Of a stretch of 64,000 nt of DNA, positions 1-49,009 are shown in pieces. A program made the position numbers and the translations under genes. Source of the DNA: Amorphochlora amoebiformis (taxonomy: Eukaryota > Cercozoa > Chlorarachniophyceae); NCBI GenBank assembly GCA_054601695.1, contig BAAHQB010000019.1, positions 1,116,001-1,180,000 of the forward strand, written 5' to 3'. The notes under the pieces were generated by a model, which ran no database searches, was not told the origin of the DNA, and saw only the letters and a program-made list of their open reading frames with translations. Every line of letters starts with the position of its first letter. The first letter of the stretch is position 1.

Positions 1-237
1 CATGTAAATGATATATATATACACATACATATATATATATACATATATACAACATATGTAATATGAGTAATGATATATATATATATATATATATACATAT
101 GTATATATATATATATATACACTCCATTCAAAATTAGGAAGACCCGAAGATATCATCAAACTCTCGACGGTGATCCCTGCTCGAGAGATGACAACACCGA
201 GCCCGACCCCTGAAAAAATGAAACGAGAATTCGAAAC

Positions 238-1949
<1,712 letters not shown>

Positions 1950-2239
1950 CTTATCCGTAGTTGGCGTTCGAGAATGTGCTTGCCCAGGCCGCACAGGTCT
2001 GGATATTTACCTGCGACAAAATAAATACAATGTAAATTTCGGAAACTAACAGACAAAGTGTGACCTTACACCTAGTCACCGCTTGGTCGCACTTATGTTC
2101 ACCGGTATTTCCTGGAAACCCGGTAAATTACCGATGAATCCCTGACTCACTCCAAAGTCACGCAGAAAAGTCACACTCCACCGGCTGCTGGGTTCCTGCT
2201 TCTCTCCCCCTCCCCTTGCGCCCTCCACCAGCCCTCAAT
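1950..2239. promoter_or_regulatory. Shared upstream region of divergent Rab and BET genes
   Basis: These 290 bases separate the start codons of the Rab gene (minus) and the BET gene (plus) and contain no simple repeat, unlike the surrounding introns. The region must hold both 5' leaders and probably a bidirectional promoter. Short GTCAC/GTGAC words recur (around 2073, 2094, 2157 and 2170). No TATA box can be assigned. Confidence 0.4.
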
Positions 2240-7825
<5,586 letters not shown>

Positions 7826-8347
7826 AACTCATCCCATCCCACGAACCTCGACTCGACCTTCCTAACCTGTAGATGTACCGAATTTAGTGAATCTACCGAA
7901 TGTAGTACATGTACCGAATGTACTATATGTACACTTACTTCCAGTTCCAAGATAACATTTATTACATGTGTACGGTTTGGCTTGGGCTCTCTTTCGAAAA
8001 TCTGCTGGTGTGGATGGATGTAGTAATACATGTCTAGTTGCAGGTGTATGCGTTTGAATCTGTGTCGTGAAGTTTGTGTTTTTCAGTGAATGTTTGGCGT
8101 TTAGGTTAAATTACTTCATGTAAGTGATACAAGTGTGAGTTGTAGTAGTAGTAGTAGTAGTAGTATATATATATATATATATATATACACGTATAAACTA
8201 GATAAATATGAGTACTTGTGCATAATTTAAATATTATAAGCCATTATATATCTATACATATATAAGTATAAAAACTATGATATATATGTATACAAAAAAA
8301 CTTATAATATTATATTTGTATCTTTTCTATAGCCTAATTTTTTATCC

Positions 8348-8390
<43 letters not shown>

Positions 8391-8392
8391 AA

Positions 8393-8440
<48 letters not shown>

Positions 8441-8987
8441 CTAGATATATGACATTTACTAGATATATGATAATCATATATCTGGACATATACAAATGTC
8501 TAGAATGTTAGATTTAGTAGTCCAGTGACTCCAGTCTCTAGAGTCTAGAGACTCCATATGCAGAGACTATCGGATGCTAGGATGTAGATGATATGATATA
8601 TATATATATATATTCAATATTTTAAAAATATCGCTGTTAATAGCTAGAATAGGCCTTAAATCTGCTTTCTAGATCATCATATGTCAATTAATTCTAGATA
8701 GCGTATTAAATAGAACTAGCTAGATTCTATATATATATTTTTTTCTGCGTATGTACATCTAGTATGTCACGACAACGGCCATATCATTGATTTACTATCG
8801 GACTAATTGCAATTAAATTCTGTGTATTTTAAGTTAACGTTACCGGCAGAAATTTTGTTCAGGCTGTAAGTTCGCCGTGCGCTCCCTGGTAAAGTCACTG
8901 CACTAGGCTAGGATAGAGGCCTCCCCGGGCGGCAGCTTCTAGAGTTTTTTGGAGAAATTCTGGATATTAGGACATTCTTGAAACCTA
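7826..8987. other. Intergenic region between convergent BET and the basic-protein gene
   Basis: No gene is recognised here. It begins with the BET 3' region, where three short near-repeats containing ACCGAAT lie between 7870 and 7925. A (GTA)n run of about eight units lies at 8140-8164 and TA tracts at 8165-8190 and 8350-8430. The remainder is AT-rich single-copy sequence with frequent tctaga/tagat words. Confidence 0.5.
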
Positions 8988-9149
8988 TTACGACTTTTTT
9001 CGACTTTTCTTGAGGGAACTCGGGAGGAGGATCTTGCCCTGTATAATAACATACATGTATATATATATATATATATTTTAATATATGTATATAATATATA
9101 TATATATATATACATAAAATTTAATTTATATATAATGTGTTATTGTATA

Positions 9150-9199
<50 letters not shown>

Positions 9200-9296
9200 T
9201 ATATTATATGCCTTTTTTACATGGGTATTTAAGTGCTATAAATAAAACTTACATCCATATCATTTCAAGTGCAAACACATTTATATTAATGAGTAC

Positions 9297-9381
<85 letters not shown>

Positions 9382-9419
9382 ATATATACACGGTGTTTTC
9401 TTTATACTTATTATAATAC

Positions 9420-9450
<31 letters not shown>

Positions 9451-9473
9451 ATTTATAAATAATATATATATGC

Positions 9474-9564
<91 letters not shown>

Positions 9565-9635
9565 TTATATTATAATAATATATTATATATATATATGTGT
9601 ATATGTATGTGTACGTATATAAATAAATATATGTA

Positions 9636-9679
<44 letters not shown>

Positions 9680-9710
9680 ATATAAATAAATTTATATATA
9701 TATATATATA

Positions 9711-9751
<41 letters not shown>

Positions 9752-9895
9752 GACACATTAATATCCGACACAAAATCTATTTGAACTACCGTGCATTTAT
9801 CCTTTGCCCCGGACATAAAGATACTTCCTAATGACTTCGCCGCCTGCATCTGTTGCCTATAATATAATACAGATTATTCCGATGGGTATACATAC

Positions 9896-9964
<69 letters not shown>

Positions 9965-9991
9965 TACATATATATATATATACTATATTAG

Positions 9992-10030
<39 letters not shown>

Positions 10031-10148
10031 TAATATGTACGTAACAGTATAAGATATGTATATGTTGTCTATGATATCTTTCAGGCTCCTCAGATGGGTA
10101 AGAAGGAGTAGAGAGATAGGTATATATGCATATACATACATACATTAT

Positions 10149-10215
<67 letters not shown>

Positions 10216-10224
10216 GTACATACA

Positions 10225-10262
<38 letters not shown>

Positions 10263-10281
10263 ACATTTGTATATAAATATA

Positions 10282-10313
<32 letters not shown>

Positions 10314-10438
10314 ATACATTTATGTTTGTGTGTATATGTGTGTGTATAATGCATATATAGATACATACAAACAATAATTATTATTTTGGGAACACACACA
10401 CACACAAAACACACAAACACAAACGGACATATATATAT

Positions 10439-10501
<63 letters not shown>

Positions 10502-10817
10502 TTATATATGAAAAAATATAATATATATATGTATATATATATATATATATACATATATATAAATCTATAACATTTACTATATTGCAAGGCATAAAGGAAG
10601 CGCACGAGCCCACGGGATTGAGAGATTACAGACCCAAAAAATAAAAAAAAAAAAAGCGGGAAGAGGTTTCGATTCGCCATTCGCGATTGTACAAGTACCT
10701 GCTGATCTTGGAGCTTCGGTACTGTCCGATGGTGACGTTGGGCATGGCTCGGTGTCCGTGTAGCTTTCTCTCTTCTTCCGTCTCGAAGACCTGTATTAAG
10801 ATATGTGGTTATGTAGG

Positions 10818-10872
<55 letters not shown>

Positions 10873-11020
10873 CAATATACACTATTGATTATTAAAAATG
10901 CAAACATACCGTCTTACGGAGGCCTGTGCCACCCTTGGTTTTAACTCCAAGCTCACCGTTCATGAAGTGGGCCAGCGACCCCTTTGTCGTCCCCGTTCCC
11001 ATCACTCTCCTGCAGAGGCG

Positions 11021-11055
<35 letters not shown>

Positions 11056-11080
11056 GTACATGTATATGTATATGTATATG

Positions 11081-11114
<34 letters not shown>

Positions 11115-11657
11115 ATATATAAATAAAATATAAACATGTATAATTACTGTATTTGCATATAAAAATATAGGTACAATCATGTAACATTTTCATATCGAGT
11201 GGTGCCTTGCGCATGCTGTGTTGGTATAGATTCCGCGTATTCATCTTATTGTGGTTCGTATCTTTCGATGTTTTGTACATGCATCAACATATAATGTAGC
11301 ACCAGCATATCAGTTCTATGGATGGGAATACGTAAATGAAAAATATGAGTCACATACCCGTCCCCTGATCTCATGGGCTTTGTGTTTTTCGTTTTGGTCT
11401 TCCGCGACGGGGTGACGGAGGATGTGATTTTTTTGCTTCCCATGAGCTTTTTCATTCCACCTGTTTTCTTGAATCCTTGGAACTGAGATAGAGAGCGAAA
11501 GATAACCAATCTCAAGGATGTCGTCACCTATCTGACGAAAATATTAACATCTCTCTCCCCCAAAGCAAACGAGGAATTGCCCGAGAAAATTATTAAATTT
11601 CAAACACAAAATGAGCGACTACCCCGAACGGATTGGCCTTGGGCTCGTCATCCTTGC
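8988..11657 (-). CDS. Unrecognised basic protein, at least six exons
   Basis: I do not recognise the family. Minus-strand exons that agree in phase: 11657-11623, 11482-11358, 11009-10910, 10790-10699, 9856-9790 and 9038-8988 (TAA), giving about 155 residues plus a missing N-terminus. The product is rich in Lys, Arg, Gly and Ser: [26 protein letters not shown], a Ser/Thr/Lys linker, [16 protein letters not shown], an acidic helix [26 protein letters not shown] and the basic tail SLKKSRKKS. There is no membrane segment or signal peptide. The first exon shown must be preceded by one ending in phase 1. A candidate is 11838-11744, which reads through RIPASAFGRKGWLG to a gtgtgc donor, but its acceptor is weak. 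Composition suggests a nucleic-acid-binding or nucleolar protein; that is inference only. Confidence 0.6.
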
Positions 11658-12852
11658 CTGTAGAGTAAACCACAACCATTTCACTTCTCTCACCTCAACT
11701 GTTTTCAGACTGTGTTGTCCGAGGAAAGACCAAGGGAGCAGCACACCACCCAACCACCCCTTTCGGCCAAACGCACTAGCAGGAATTCGTGGCCGAAAAA
11801 CAAGATTAATGCGTCGCGTAAAGGTGCTTCGTTAGAAATCTCACTCTCTTTTCCCGGCTGATAATATGATCGCATTTTTACGGGGCCTAGTATGCAGCGT
11901 TGGGTTAGCGCCTCGGATGAATCTCGTCGCGTGCGGGTGCACGACACAGCAGTCTGGAGGTTGCCCTCTAATACTATGATCTCGGGGTGTTGTCTAATTT
12001 AATATCCTACATATTATAATGAGATATCGGAAGGTAAACCGTTAGCGTGGATGTGTCACATTGATGCGTCACATAGGTTGTCACGCTAATGTGTCACTAA
12101 AAGTGTCATGGACATGGAAAATGGAACCCCTTCCGCGGGGAGGGGAGCAAATCTAGCCTTTTTCTGAAATATTTATAGTCTGAACGATATTCATTCACAT
12201 CAATGAGTGGAAAATAGTATACACATGTAGTTCATTCCTTAAAACTTTACGGGGACTACGTTGTACATGCGCTGAACCCACATTCAAACCCACGAGTACG
12301 AAACAGGGTTAGGCTCCTGTTCATGGAGTAAGATACAATCTGACTTTATGCGACTGAAAGGAAGTCACTGAGATCCCCAGGGAAAATAACTCAGCAAGTT
12401 TCAGGGCCCCCGCTAAAAGGTCCGCCCGTCGCCCTTTTCAAGCCCCAACGGGCACACCCTTGTCTCTCTCGCAGTACCGACCTGAATGGACTCAACACAT
12501 CCCCCAGCTGTGATATCAGAAATGACTGTTCAACTTCCTTCAAGCTTCATGTACGACTCTTCGAGGTCGCCACGTCCAAGTCGACTCTTGGTCGGCATAT
12601 AGACAGCGGGACTATATGTGTATGAGAATCAGGGGAGACATACTCAGTGGAACACAAGTAAAAAATAACATAAGTCGACAGTACTAGTGAATCTTGAGAG
12701 ATCTTGAAATGTCTTGGAGGATATTGGCAGACTAAGTTGCATGACTCGGTGTATCATGCTCTAGATACTGAGTCCGGCCGAGCCTTCTCAAATTTCAAAT
12801 CGCTTGAATCATTGGCATGCGTAATTCAATATATGTATTTATACACATACAT

Positions 12853-12912
<60 letters not shown>

Positions 12913-13087
12913 TTACATGTGTGTGTGTGTATATGTGTGTATTTGTGTATTGTTAACGTATCAATGCCTTGGGGGCAGCGGAATACTGCAAGCCACCCTA
13001 ACGTACTTCATTGCATCATTTGGAAAGAAAACTTATTCGTGGGGGTACCCACTTGCGCAGCACAAGAGTTGCGGAGTACACGTGTCG
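11658..13087. other. Mostly single-copy region upstream of the basic-protein gene
   Basis: This is the 5' side of the minus-strand basic-protein gene, including its possible first exon at 11744-11838. Beyond that it is single-copy, moderate-GC sequence with no convincing exon. Repeated tgtcac words lie at 12055-12115. A short stretch after ctcgcag at 12474 stays open (YRPEWTQHIPQ), but nothing joins to it. A TA tract with CA/TG flanks lies at 12845-12935. Confidence 0.4.
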
Positions 13088-13564
13088 CTACTAACCATAT
13101 ACATATTTACACGGCCAGGATATATGCTTTCACAGATCGCAAACACCCATGTACAAATTTACACTGCCAGGATACATGCTCCCATAAGTTGCAAACGCCC
13201 ATGTACACACATTTACTCGGCCAGGATACATGCTCTCACGGGTCGCTAACACTAATGTACATATTTACTCTGGCAGGATACACGCTCTCACGGGTCGCAA
13301 ACACCAATATACATATTCATACGGCCAGGATACATGCTTTCAAGGGTCGGAGACACGCATGTACATATTTGCACGGCCAGGATACATGCTCACACGGGTC
13401 GCAAACACCCACGTACATATTTACACGTCCGGGATATAAGTTCACACGGGTCGCAAACACGTATGTAAATAGTTACACAGCAGGGACACATGCTTTCACC
13501 GGTCGCGAACACTCATGTACATATTTACACGGCCCGGATACATGCTTTCACGGCTCACGAAAAC

Positions 13565-13646
<82 letters not shown>

Positions 13647-13969
13647 TAATATATACATATGCACGACCAGGATACATGCTCTCACGGGTCGCAAACAACC
13701 ATATACATATTTACACGGCCGGGATACATGCTTTCACAGGTCGCAAATACCCATCTACATATTTACACGGCCAGGACACATGCTTTCATTAATCACCAAC
13801 ACTCATGTACATATTTACACGGCCGGAATACATGCTCTCACGGGTCGCAAACACCAATGTACACATTTACACGGCCGGGATACATAATCACACGAATGAC
13901 TAACACCTATGTACATATTTACACGATCAGGATACGATCCACACGTGTCGCTACCACCAATATAAGCCA

Positions 13970-13975
<6 letters not shown>
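13088..13975. repeat. Minisatellite with a unit of about 52 bp, split by a TA tract
   Basis: About 16 imperfect copies of a roughly 52-bp unit whose core reads ggccaggatacatgct, then tcacgggtcgcaaacac, then catgtacatatttacac. Because 52 is not a multiple of three, all three plus frames stay open for long stretches and give repetitive pseudo-peptides (RDTCSHG, FTRPGYMLS); these are not genes. A TA tract at about 13569-13651 interrupts the array. It lies between the basic-protein and HAD genes. Confidence 0.9.
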
Positions 13976-14006
<31 letters not shown>

Positions 14007-14060
14007 TTATATATATATATATATATATACATATATACATATATATATATGTAAATATGT

Positions 14061-14155
<95 letters not shown>

Positions 14156-14276
14156 TATTTATTATGATATATATAAACAAAACATATACATATTATGGTA
14201 TAAATCTGTGAATTTATGAACTCCCAGTGAATCATGTATATATTGTGATATTATTTGAATTTTCATAATATACTAG

Positions 14277-14335
<59 letters not shown>

Positions 14336-14943
14336 TATATATGTATATATATATATATATATGTATGTATATAATATAATTTCTAGATAATATTATCACA
14401 TGTATATATAAATATAATATATCTAGATATATATATAATATAATATAATATATATTTTTATTTATTTGTGCATACACAGAGAAAAATGAAACACTATTCA
14501 CATTCTAACATCACGATTAATAATAGTATTCAATTCGTATCCTAAGAATCTACTAGCCGATTGTTATAGCAATACTATAATCAGTACTAGATATATATAC
14601 ATCTACTCCCAGCTATACATGTAGCGATTGCCGCGACCTACATGTAAAACCATTGAGCAGGTACTCTCGGAGAAAATATACATATTTCCAAGAGCATGCA
14701 CATTTTTATTACTTATGAGTTTATTTGTACATATTTTTTTCACACCATGCCACCGTGCGGTAATATTCAGTTTGCCATCATGAGCCAACTTAACTTTTTG
14801 AATGCTGGCGCACTTACTACACAACTCCAACGCCCTCGAAATGCCAGGGAGTCGAGTACGTGTACTTATTAGAATCCCCTGACCAGCTGTGAGAGTACTT
14901 ATTAGAATCCCCTGACCAGCGGTGAGATTCGACGCCGCTAAAG
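13976..14943. other. Intergenic region downstream of the HAD phosphatase gene
   Basis: TA-rich sequence to about 14470, then about 470 bases of single-copy sequence that includes the 3' region of the minus-strand HAD gene. A 30-bp direct duplication, ttattagaatcccctgacca and what follows, lies at 14867 and 14898. An open frame on the minus strand at 14830-14603 has no family resemblance and no splice context, so I do not call it. Confidence 0.4.
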
Positions 14944-28135
<13,192 letters not shown>

Positions 28136-28897
28136 TCTTTTACTTTCTGAAACGTAGGGATGATGAGAGGGATAGATAAGAGCGGTATGGTTGAAAAGGG
28201 CAAGGGGGGGGGGGGTCAATTACCTTGTCATAAAGGCGACGTGTTTGGGTGGCGAAGGTATATCGGATATCAGATATCTCAATATGACATATCAGATATC
28301 TCTGCAAAAATATGCGATATATCTTATATAATATATCAATATATTAATTCTATGATATCTGAAGTATGTCTATCGTTAAGTCACACCTTTAATAGTCCGG
28401 CTTGTCCAAAAGTACTATTAGAGGGTAATTAATCATCAACTGACGCCAGTCTGACGGTAACTCCCAAAAGGCCAATGGTCACCTCCTCGAGTCATTGTGT
28501 TCCCATTCTCATCTCCATCAGGTCATTCTCTTTCGAGAATTTTATGATCGAGCCAGTTATAGAGGGGGATGGGGGTGAAAAGTTTTTTTGGGCGAACCGC
28601 GGTCTAGATATATATATACATAATATTACATATATTCAATGTAACATACGTGCTAGACGTGTGGTGTGCCTAGTGTGCATACATATAAATATAATATATA
28701 TATATAATATATATATATATGTATGTATGTGTAGATGGGGGTGAAAAGTTTTTTGGGCGAACAGATATATACATAATATTACATATATTCAATGTAACAT
28801 AAGACCATATGGTGCGGCACTGGTGCCTAGTGTACATACATATAAATATAACATATATATATATATATATATACTAGATATATATATATATATCTAT

Positions 28898-28949
<52 letters not shown>

Positions 28950-28960
28950 TATACATATAA

Positions 28961-29058
<98 letters not shown>

Positions 29059-29322
29059 ATATTACATATATACACACACACACACATTTATATATTTAAT
29101 ATTATTAGCTGGGCGGCAAGTTGCCTTTCAATACTTCTTGAAACATGTAATGTTCAGTTGCAAGTGCGAGCGAAGGGTAGCACATTGCAGTCACTGCGCT
29201 AGTATACCAACTATCTTGGCCCATCTACTCATCTCGTCACGTATTCCCGAACCAAACGTTAGAGCTCTAACACCTTCTATAAAATTCGGCGAGCCCACCT
29301 ATCCTTTTCACATGTGTTACGC
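28136..29322. other. 5' region of the HAD gene and 3' flank of the E2 gene
   Basis: No gene is recognised. About 28260-28345 is dense in gatatc palindromes, including two AGATATCT octamers (28272 and 28294). A direct duplication follows: the first copy starts at 28568 (gatgggggtgaaaagttttt), the second at 28735, each about 120-130 bp with indels. TA tracts fill 28850-29085. The last 240 bases lead up to the E2 stop. Confidence 0.5.
28272..28301. promoter_or_regulatory. Paired AGATATCT palindromes upstream of the HAD gene
   Basis: AGATATCT at 28272-28279 and 28294-28301, start-to-start 22 bp, beginning 137 bp upstream of the HAD start codon. The same pair with the same spacing lies upstream of the E2 gene. 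A protein-binding role is inferred. Confidence 0.4.
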
Positions 29323-30097
29323 TTATGTAGCGTACTTCTCGGTCCACTCCTTGGCAGTCTTTTGGAATTCTTCAGGCTTGTCGTTCATGATCTTGGCTAC
29401 ATCCGCGTTGATGGCATCGGCAGGGTCGGGGTGTTTGAATAGCTGAAGCATGTGGTCGATGACTGTACCATAACACAATCACTCGTTGGTACGTGAATGA
29501 TTAAATATCGTATATGTATGTATGATATTTTGTGATCACGCACTAGTCTTGACGTTCATCTTATTGTTCCAAGCCTCTTTGATCTCTCCAAGGCAGATGC
29601 GCCCTTGGCTATCGATGTTGGGGTGGTACACCTAGGTTGTGGTTAATTTAACGAATCTGAGACCACAAGAGACGAATCTTAGACGCTTTAAACGAGAGAA
29701 ATGACAGGCACAGGTGTACGTAGAACGGAGAAATGGCAATAAGCAATAATTGCTACACATCGTTTTCTGGGAAGGTTCGAATTTAGGCGAGTGCGGTGCG
29801 GTGAACCTTAGTCTTCATGACGACTTTCTTGGGCGGATGTTCAGGATAGGTGTCAGGAAATTCAATTTCAACGAAGAACATGCCGTCTTCATACGGGCCG
29901 TCCGCCTGCCAGAACCAGAATCCAAGACAAATCTCAGAAACGAACTGAAAACGATTTGTGCATGTTCCTACCGGGCCAAAGATCATGACTTCCCACTTGA
30001 GGATGTTTCCATCATCGTTGGGGTTGGAGACTTCGAACTCTTCCGACTCAGCAGCCTCGAATGCCTGGTACTCCTTGAGAAGCTGCTTGGCGGCCAT
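29323..30097 (-). CDS. Ubiquitin-conjugating enzyme E2
   Basis: Class I E2 that takes ubiquitin or a related modifier from E1 as a thioester and passes it to a target, usually with an E3. Exons: 30097-29972, 29905-29807, 29631-29544 and 29462-29323 (TAA), 150 residues. The N-terminal helix is MAAKQLLKEYQAF, then KWEVMIFGP and DGPYEDGMFFVEIEFPDTYP. The HPN motif (YHPNID) precedes the catalytic Cys in GRICLGEIKEAWNN, and the C-terminus is FQKTAKEWTEKYAT. It has only the UBC fold, with no extensions. The three introns are 66, 175 and 81 bp and contain no TA microsatellite, in contrast to every other gene here. The subtype cannot be fixed by eye; the C-terminal EWTEKYA pattern is common in the UBE2D/UBE2N group. 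Confidence 0.93.
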
Positions 30098-30345
30098 GGC
30101 TACGGTTCGTGTCGCGTGAAAGATTCCTCTCGAGTCAAAATCCCGAGAAATTATTATTATAATTACACATATTTTAGATATCTCGCATATAAATTATAGA
30201 TATCTTTTTAAGAATAACGCACAATTCAGGATCGGGGTATTCTTGGAGATACCGAGGGTAATCTCCAATAATCTCCAGCGCATTCACTGACTCCGCCCGC
30301 CTTCGGAGGGAGTTTCCATTTCGATCGATTTCGAGCAGTTTTGAA
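30098..30345. promoter_or_regulatory. Shared upstream region of divergent E2 and isomerase genes
   Basis: 248 bases between the two start codons, free of microsatellite. Two AGATATCT palindromes lie at 30176-30183 and 30198-30205, again 22 bp apart, 79 bp upstream of the E2 start and 141 bp upstream of the isomerase start. A bidirectional promoter is inferred from the layout. Confidence 0.45.
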
Positions 30346-37006
<6,661 letters not shown>

Positions 37007-37122
37007 TCATTAGACTGCGAGCCGTATTTCATGGACGATGCATGTATGACATGACATAGTAACCCATGGTCATGACTCAGCCTTAAATATTAATTCACAG
37101 ACGAAAAGTTATTTTTATAATT

Positions 37123-37153
<31 letters not shown>

Positions 37154-37353
37154 TTGCAGTATTTTAATCATCATTTACCGTAATGATTGATACTTACAAT
37201 ACATGTATACTAAGTTACAATTGAAGTTATGGTACTTCTAGTACTTCTAGTACTTGCTTGTCCAGCGCCGAGCTAGTACAATGATGGCTAGATCTAGAGA
37301 TATACTATTAAGTCGATTCATTGAACTAATCTAGTACACATATTATGTAATTG

Positions 37354-37388
<35 letters not shown>

Positions 37389-37397
37389 GTACATAAC

Positions 37398-37433
<36 letters not shown>

Positions 37434-37747
37434 CATACATATATGACTGAAGTTGAATCATATGTGTAAGTTCGCACATCGTGTGATGCTAGTGTACGTA
37501 TATATATCTAGTACACATAAATCATGATATAACTGAAGTTGAATCATACGTATACTTATAAGTTCGCACATCGTGTGATGATAGTGCACCAAGTCGAACC
37601 TGCTGAGCATTGGTTAGGTCGACTCGCACCAGGCCGCACCACTTAACCTACTGGATATATACAACGGTTATGTAGATGGAGCTATAATAATTTAATATAT
37701 ATATATATATATATATAGAAATATATATATATATATATATTACGTAT

Positions 37748-37784
<37 letters not shown>

Positions 37785-37810
37785 ATATATGTAATAAAAC
37801 ATATATACTA

Positions 37811-37869
<59 letters not shown>

Positions 37870-39189
37870 ATATATATCATTATATAATTTACATATATAT
37901 ATAATATAATATGTATATATATATATATATGTGTGTGTGTGTATGTGTAATATACATACATATTTATCTATACATATACACATATACACACACATATATT
38001 ATCATTCCATATAGATATACACACAAATTAAGAGCAAACGAATCGTATGTATATATAAATACATGATTATATAAAATTATATTATAAATATATATATATA
38101 TATATACATCATAAATTATTTATATAAAGATGTTATATAAAATTACAATAGTTATATATATATATATATATACATATGTAATGTAAATTTATATAGATCT
38201 ATATTCACACACATATATATATATATATACATAAATATTTATATACATATATATATGCTTAACATCATATCAATACATATCAATACAATAACACATGCAT
38301 ACTGACAAAACTGCAAACTATCAGGTCTCCACCAAACATACCAATTCTAACCCTCACCTGTCTCCAGAGGAACTCATGTCCCCAGGAGCCATGAACTCTC
38401 TACCCTAACCCTAGCCACTGTCACTTAGAGTGACCCGCCTTCCTCTACTTCATATACCATGTGGTTCGACGGATAACATGCGTTCACGCGAAACTGGAAG
38501 ATCTCAGAGGAGCCCCTCGGAAGTCGGAACCAACTCGCCAACTTGGAACCGATACGACCCGCCTTCCTACGCGCGAAAAACAAAAACAAAGTCATATCCT
38601 GCTCTCTCAAGGTTACAGAAGAGAAGCATGGCTCATTTTTTCAAACGCCAAGGACTTTTACACATCGCGGGAGACCGCGTCGGGAAACGCGGATTGTCGT
38701 GAGAAATGTCACTCAGAGTGACCATATGGTGACTCGGTGCTGTGTCACCCATCTGACACGTGTCCGGATGATTTGAATATTTGAATATTGACGTGAAACT
38801 ACAACGCTACCCTTGCGATGGTGGGTGTGTATTTCTACCATATTATCTATACTATACCATGTTGGTATCCATAGCATTGGTGTAACACAGTCATCGTCGG
38901 AGCCGATTTTTTAATATCTATTTTTCGCTCCGTGAGGAAAAGAAAGGGGGGGGGGAGGGGAGAGAAAGCGTTGGGATATTCGACGGGGCTTTTTTCGACC
39001 TCGGCATTTTTGAAGTTTGAGAGTTAGGGTGGGAAGGATGGGGGGGGGGGCGATGTGGGGGGGGGCGATGGGGGGGGGGGGGGGGGGATGTAGAAATGGG
39101 AGGGGGATGAATTGAGGGGGGGGGTGGTGAGATACGGGGGTGTTTTTTTAGGAGTATTTGGGGTGTGGATATGTGCTTGTAATATATGT

Positions 39190-39262
<73 letters not shown>

Positions 39263-39296
39263 GTGTGTGTGTGTGTGTAATTGTATTATGTGTTTG

Positions 39297-39346
<50 letters not shown>

Positions 39347-39351
39347 GTTAG
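37007..39351. other. Region between the isomerase and the membrane-protein gene
   Basis: The 5' exon or exons and promoter of the membrane-protein gene should be here, but I could not find a start. A direct duplication of ctgaagttgaatcata plus ttcgcacatcgtgtgatg lies at 37447-37488 and 37533-37580. TA tracts lie around 37360-38110. From 38340 to 38800 there is moderate-GC single-copy sequence in which a 16-base word, tgtcactyagagtgac, occurs at 38417 and 38708. From 38945 to 39125 the plus strand is G-rich with runs of 9-18 G. Confidence 0.45.
38945..39126. repeat. G-run-rich segment with quadruplex potential
   Basis: Multiple runs of 8 to 18 G on the plus strand, separated by gat, aga and cgat spacers. 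It is probably intron or 5' flank of the membrane-protein gene. Run lengths may be unreliable in any assembly. Confidence 0.8.

Positions 39352-49009
<9,658 letters not shown>

Noticed and set aside
134-237. Further Rab exon after a 28-base intron at 237-210
   Set aside because: The donor and acceptor words are present, but the following frame hits a stop quickly and shows no Rab motif; the real 3' exons are probably beyond position 1.
10070-10115. Possible exon [10 protein letters not shown] in the basic-protein gene
   Set aside because: Exons 10790-10699 and 9856-9790 join in phase without it, and including it breaks the frame.
13230-14054. Repetitive Cys/His-containing protein in the 52-bp minisatellite
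   Set aside because: The unit length is not a multiple of three, so each frame cycles through the same three peptides. There is no start or splice support.
14603-14830. 75-residue minus-strand open frame
   Set aside because: It lies downstream of the HAD stop codon, matches no family I recognise and has no splice context; its length is compatible with chance in single-copy sequence.
38430-38776. Overlapping open frames in the GC-richer segment near 38500
   Set aside because: Three frames are open at once, none has a recognised motif, and none joins in phase to the membrane-protein exons with a visible donor.
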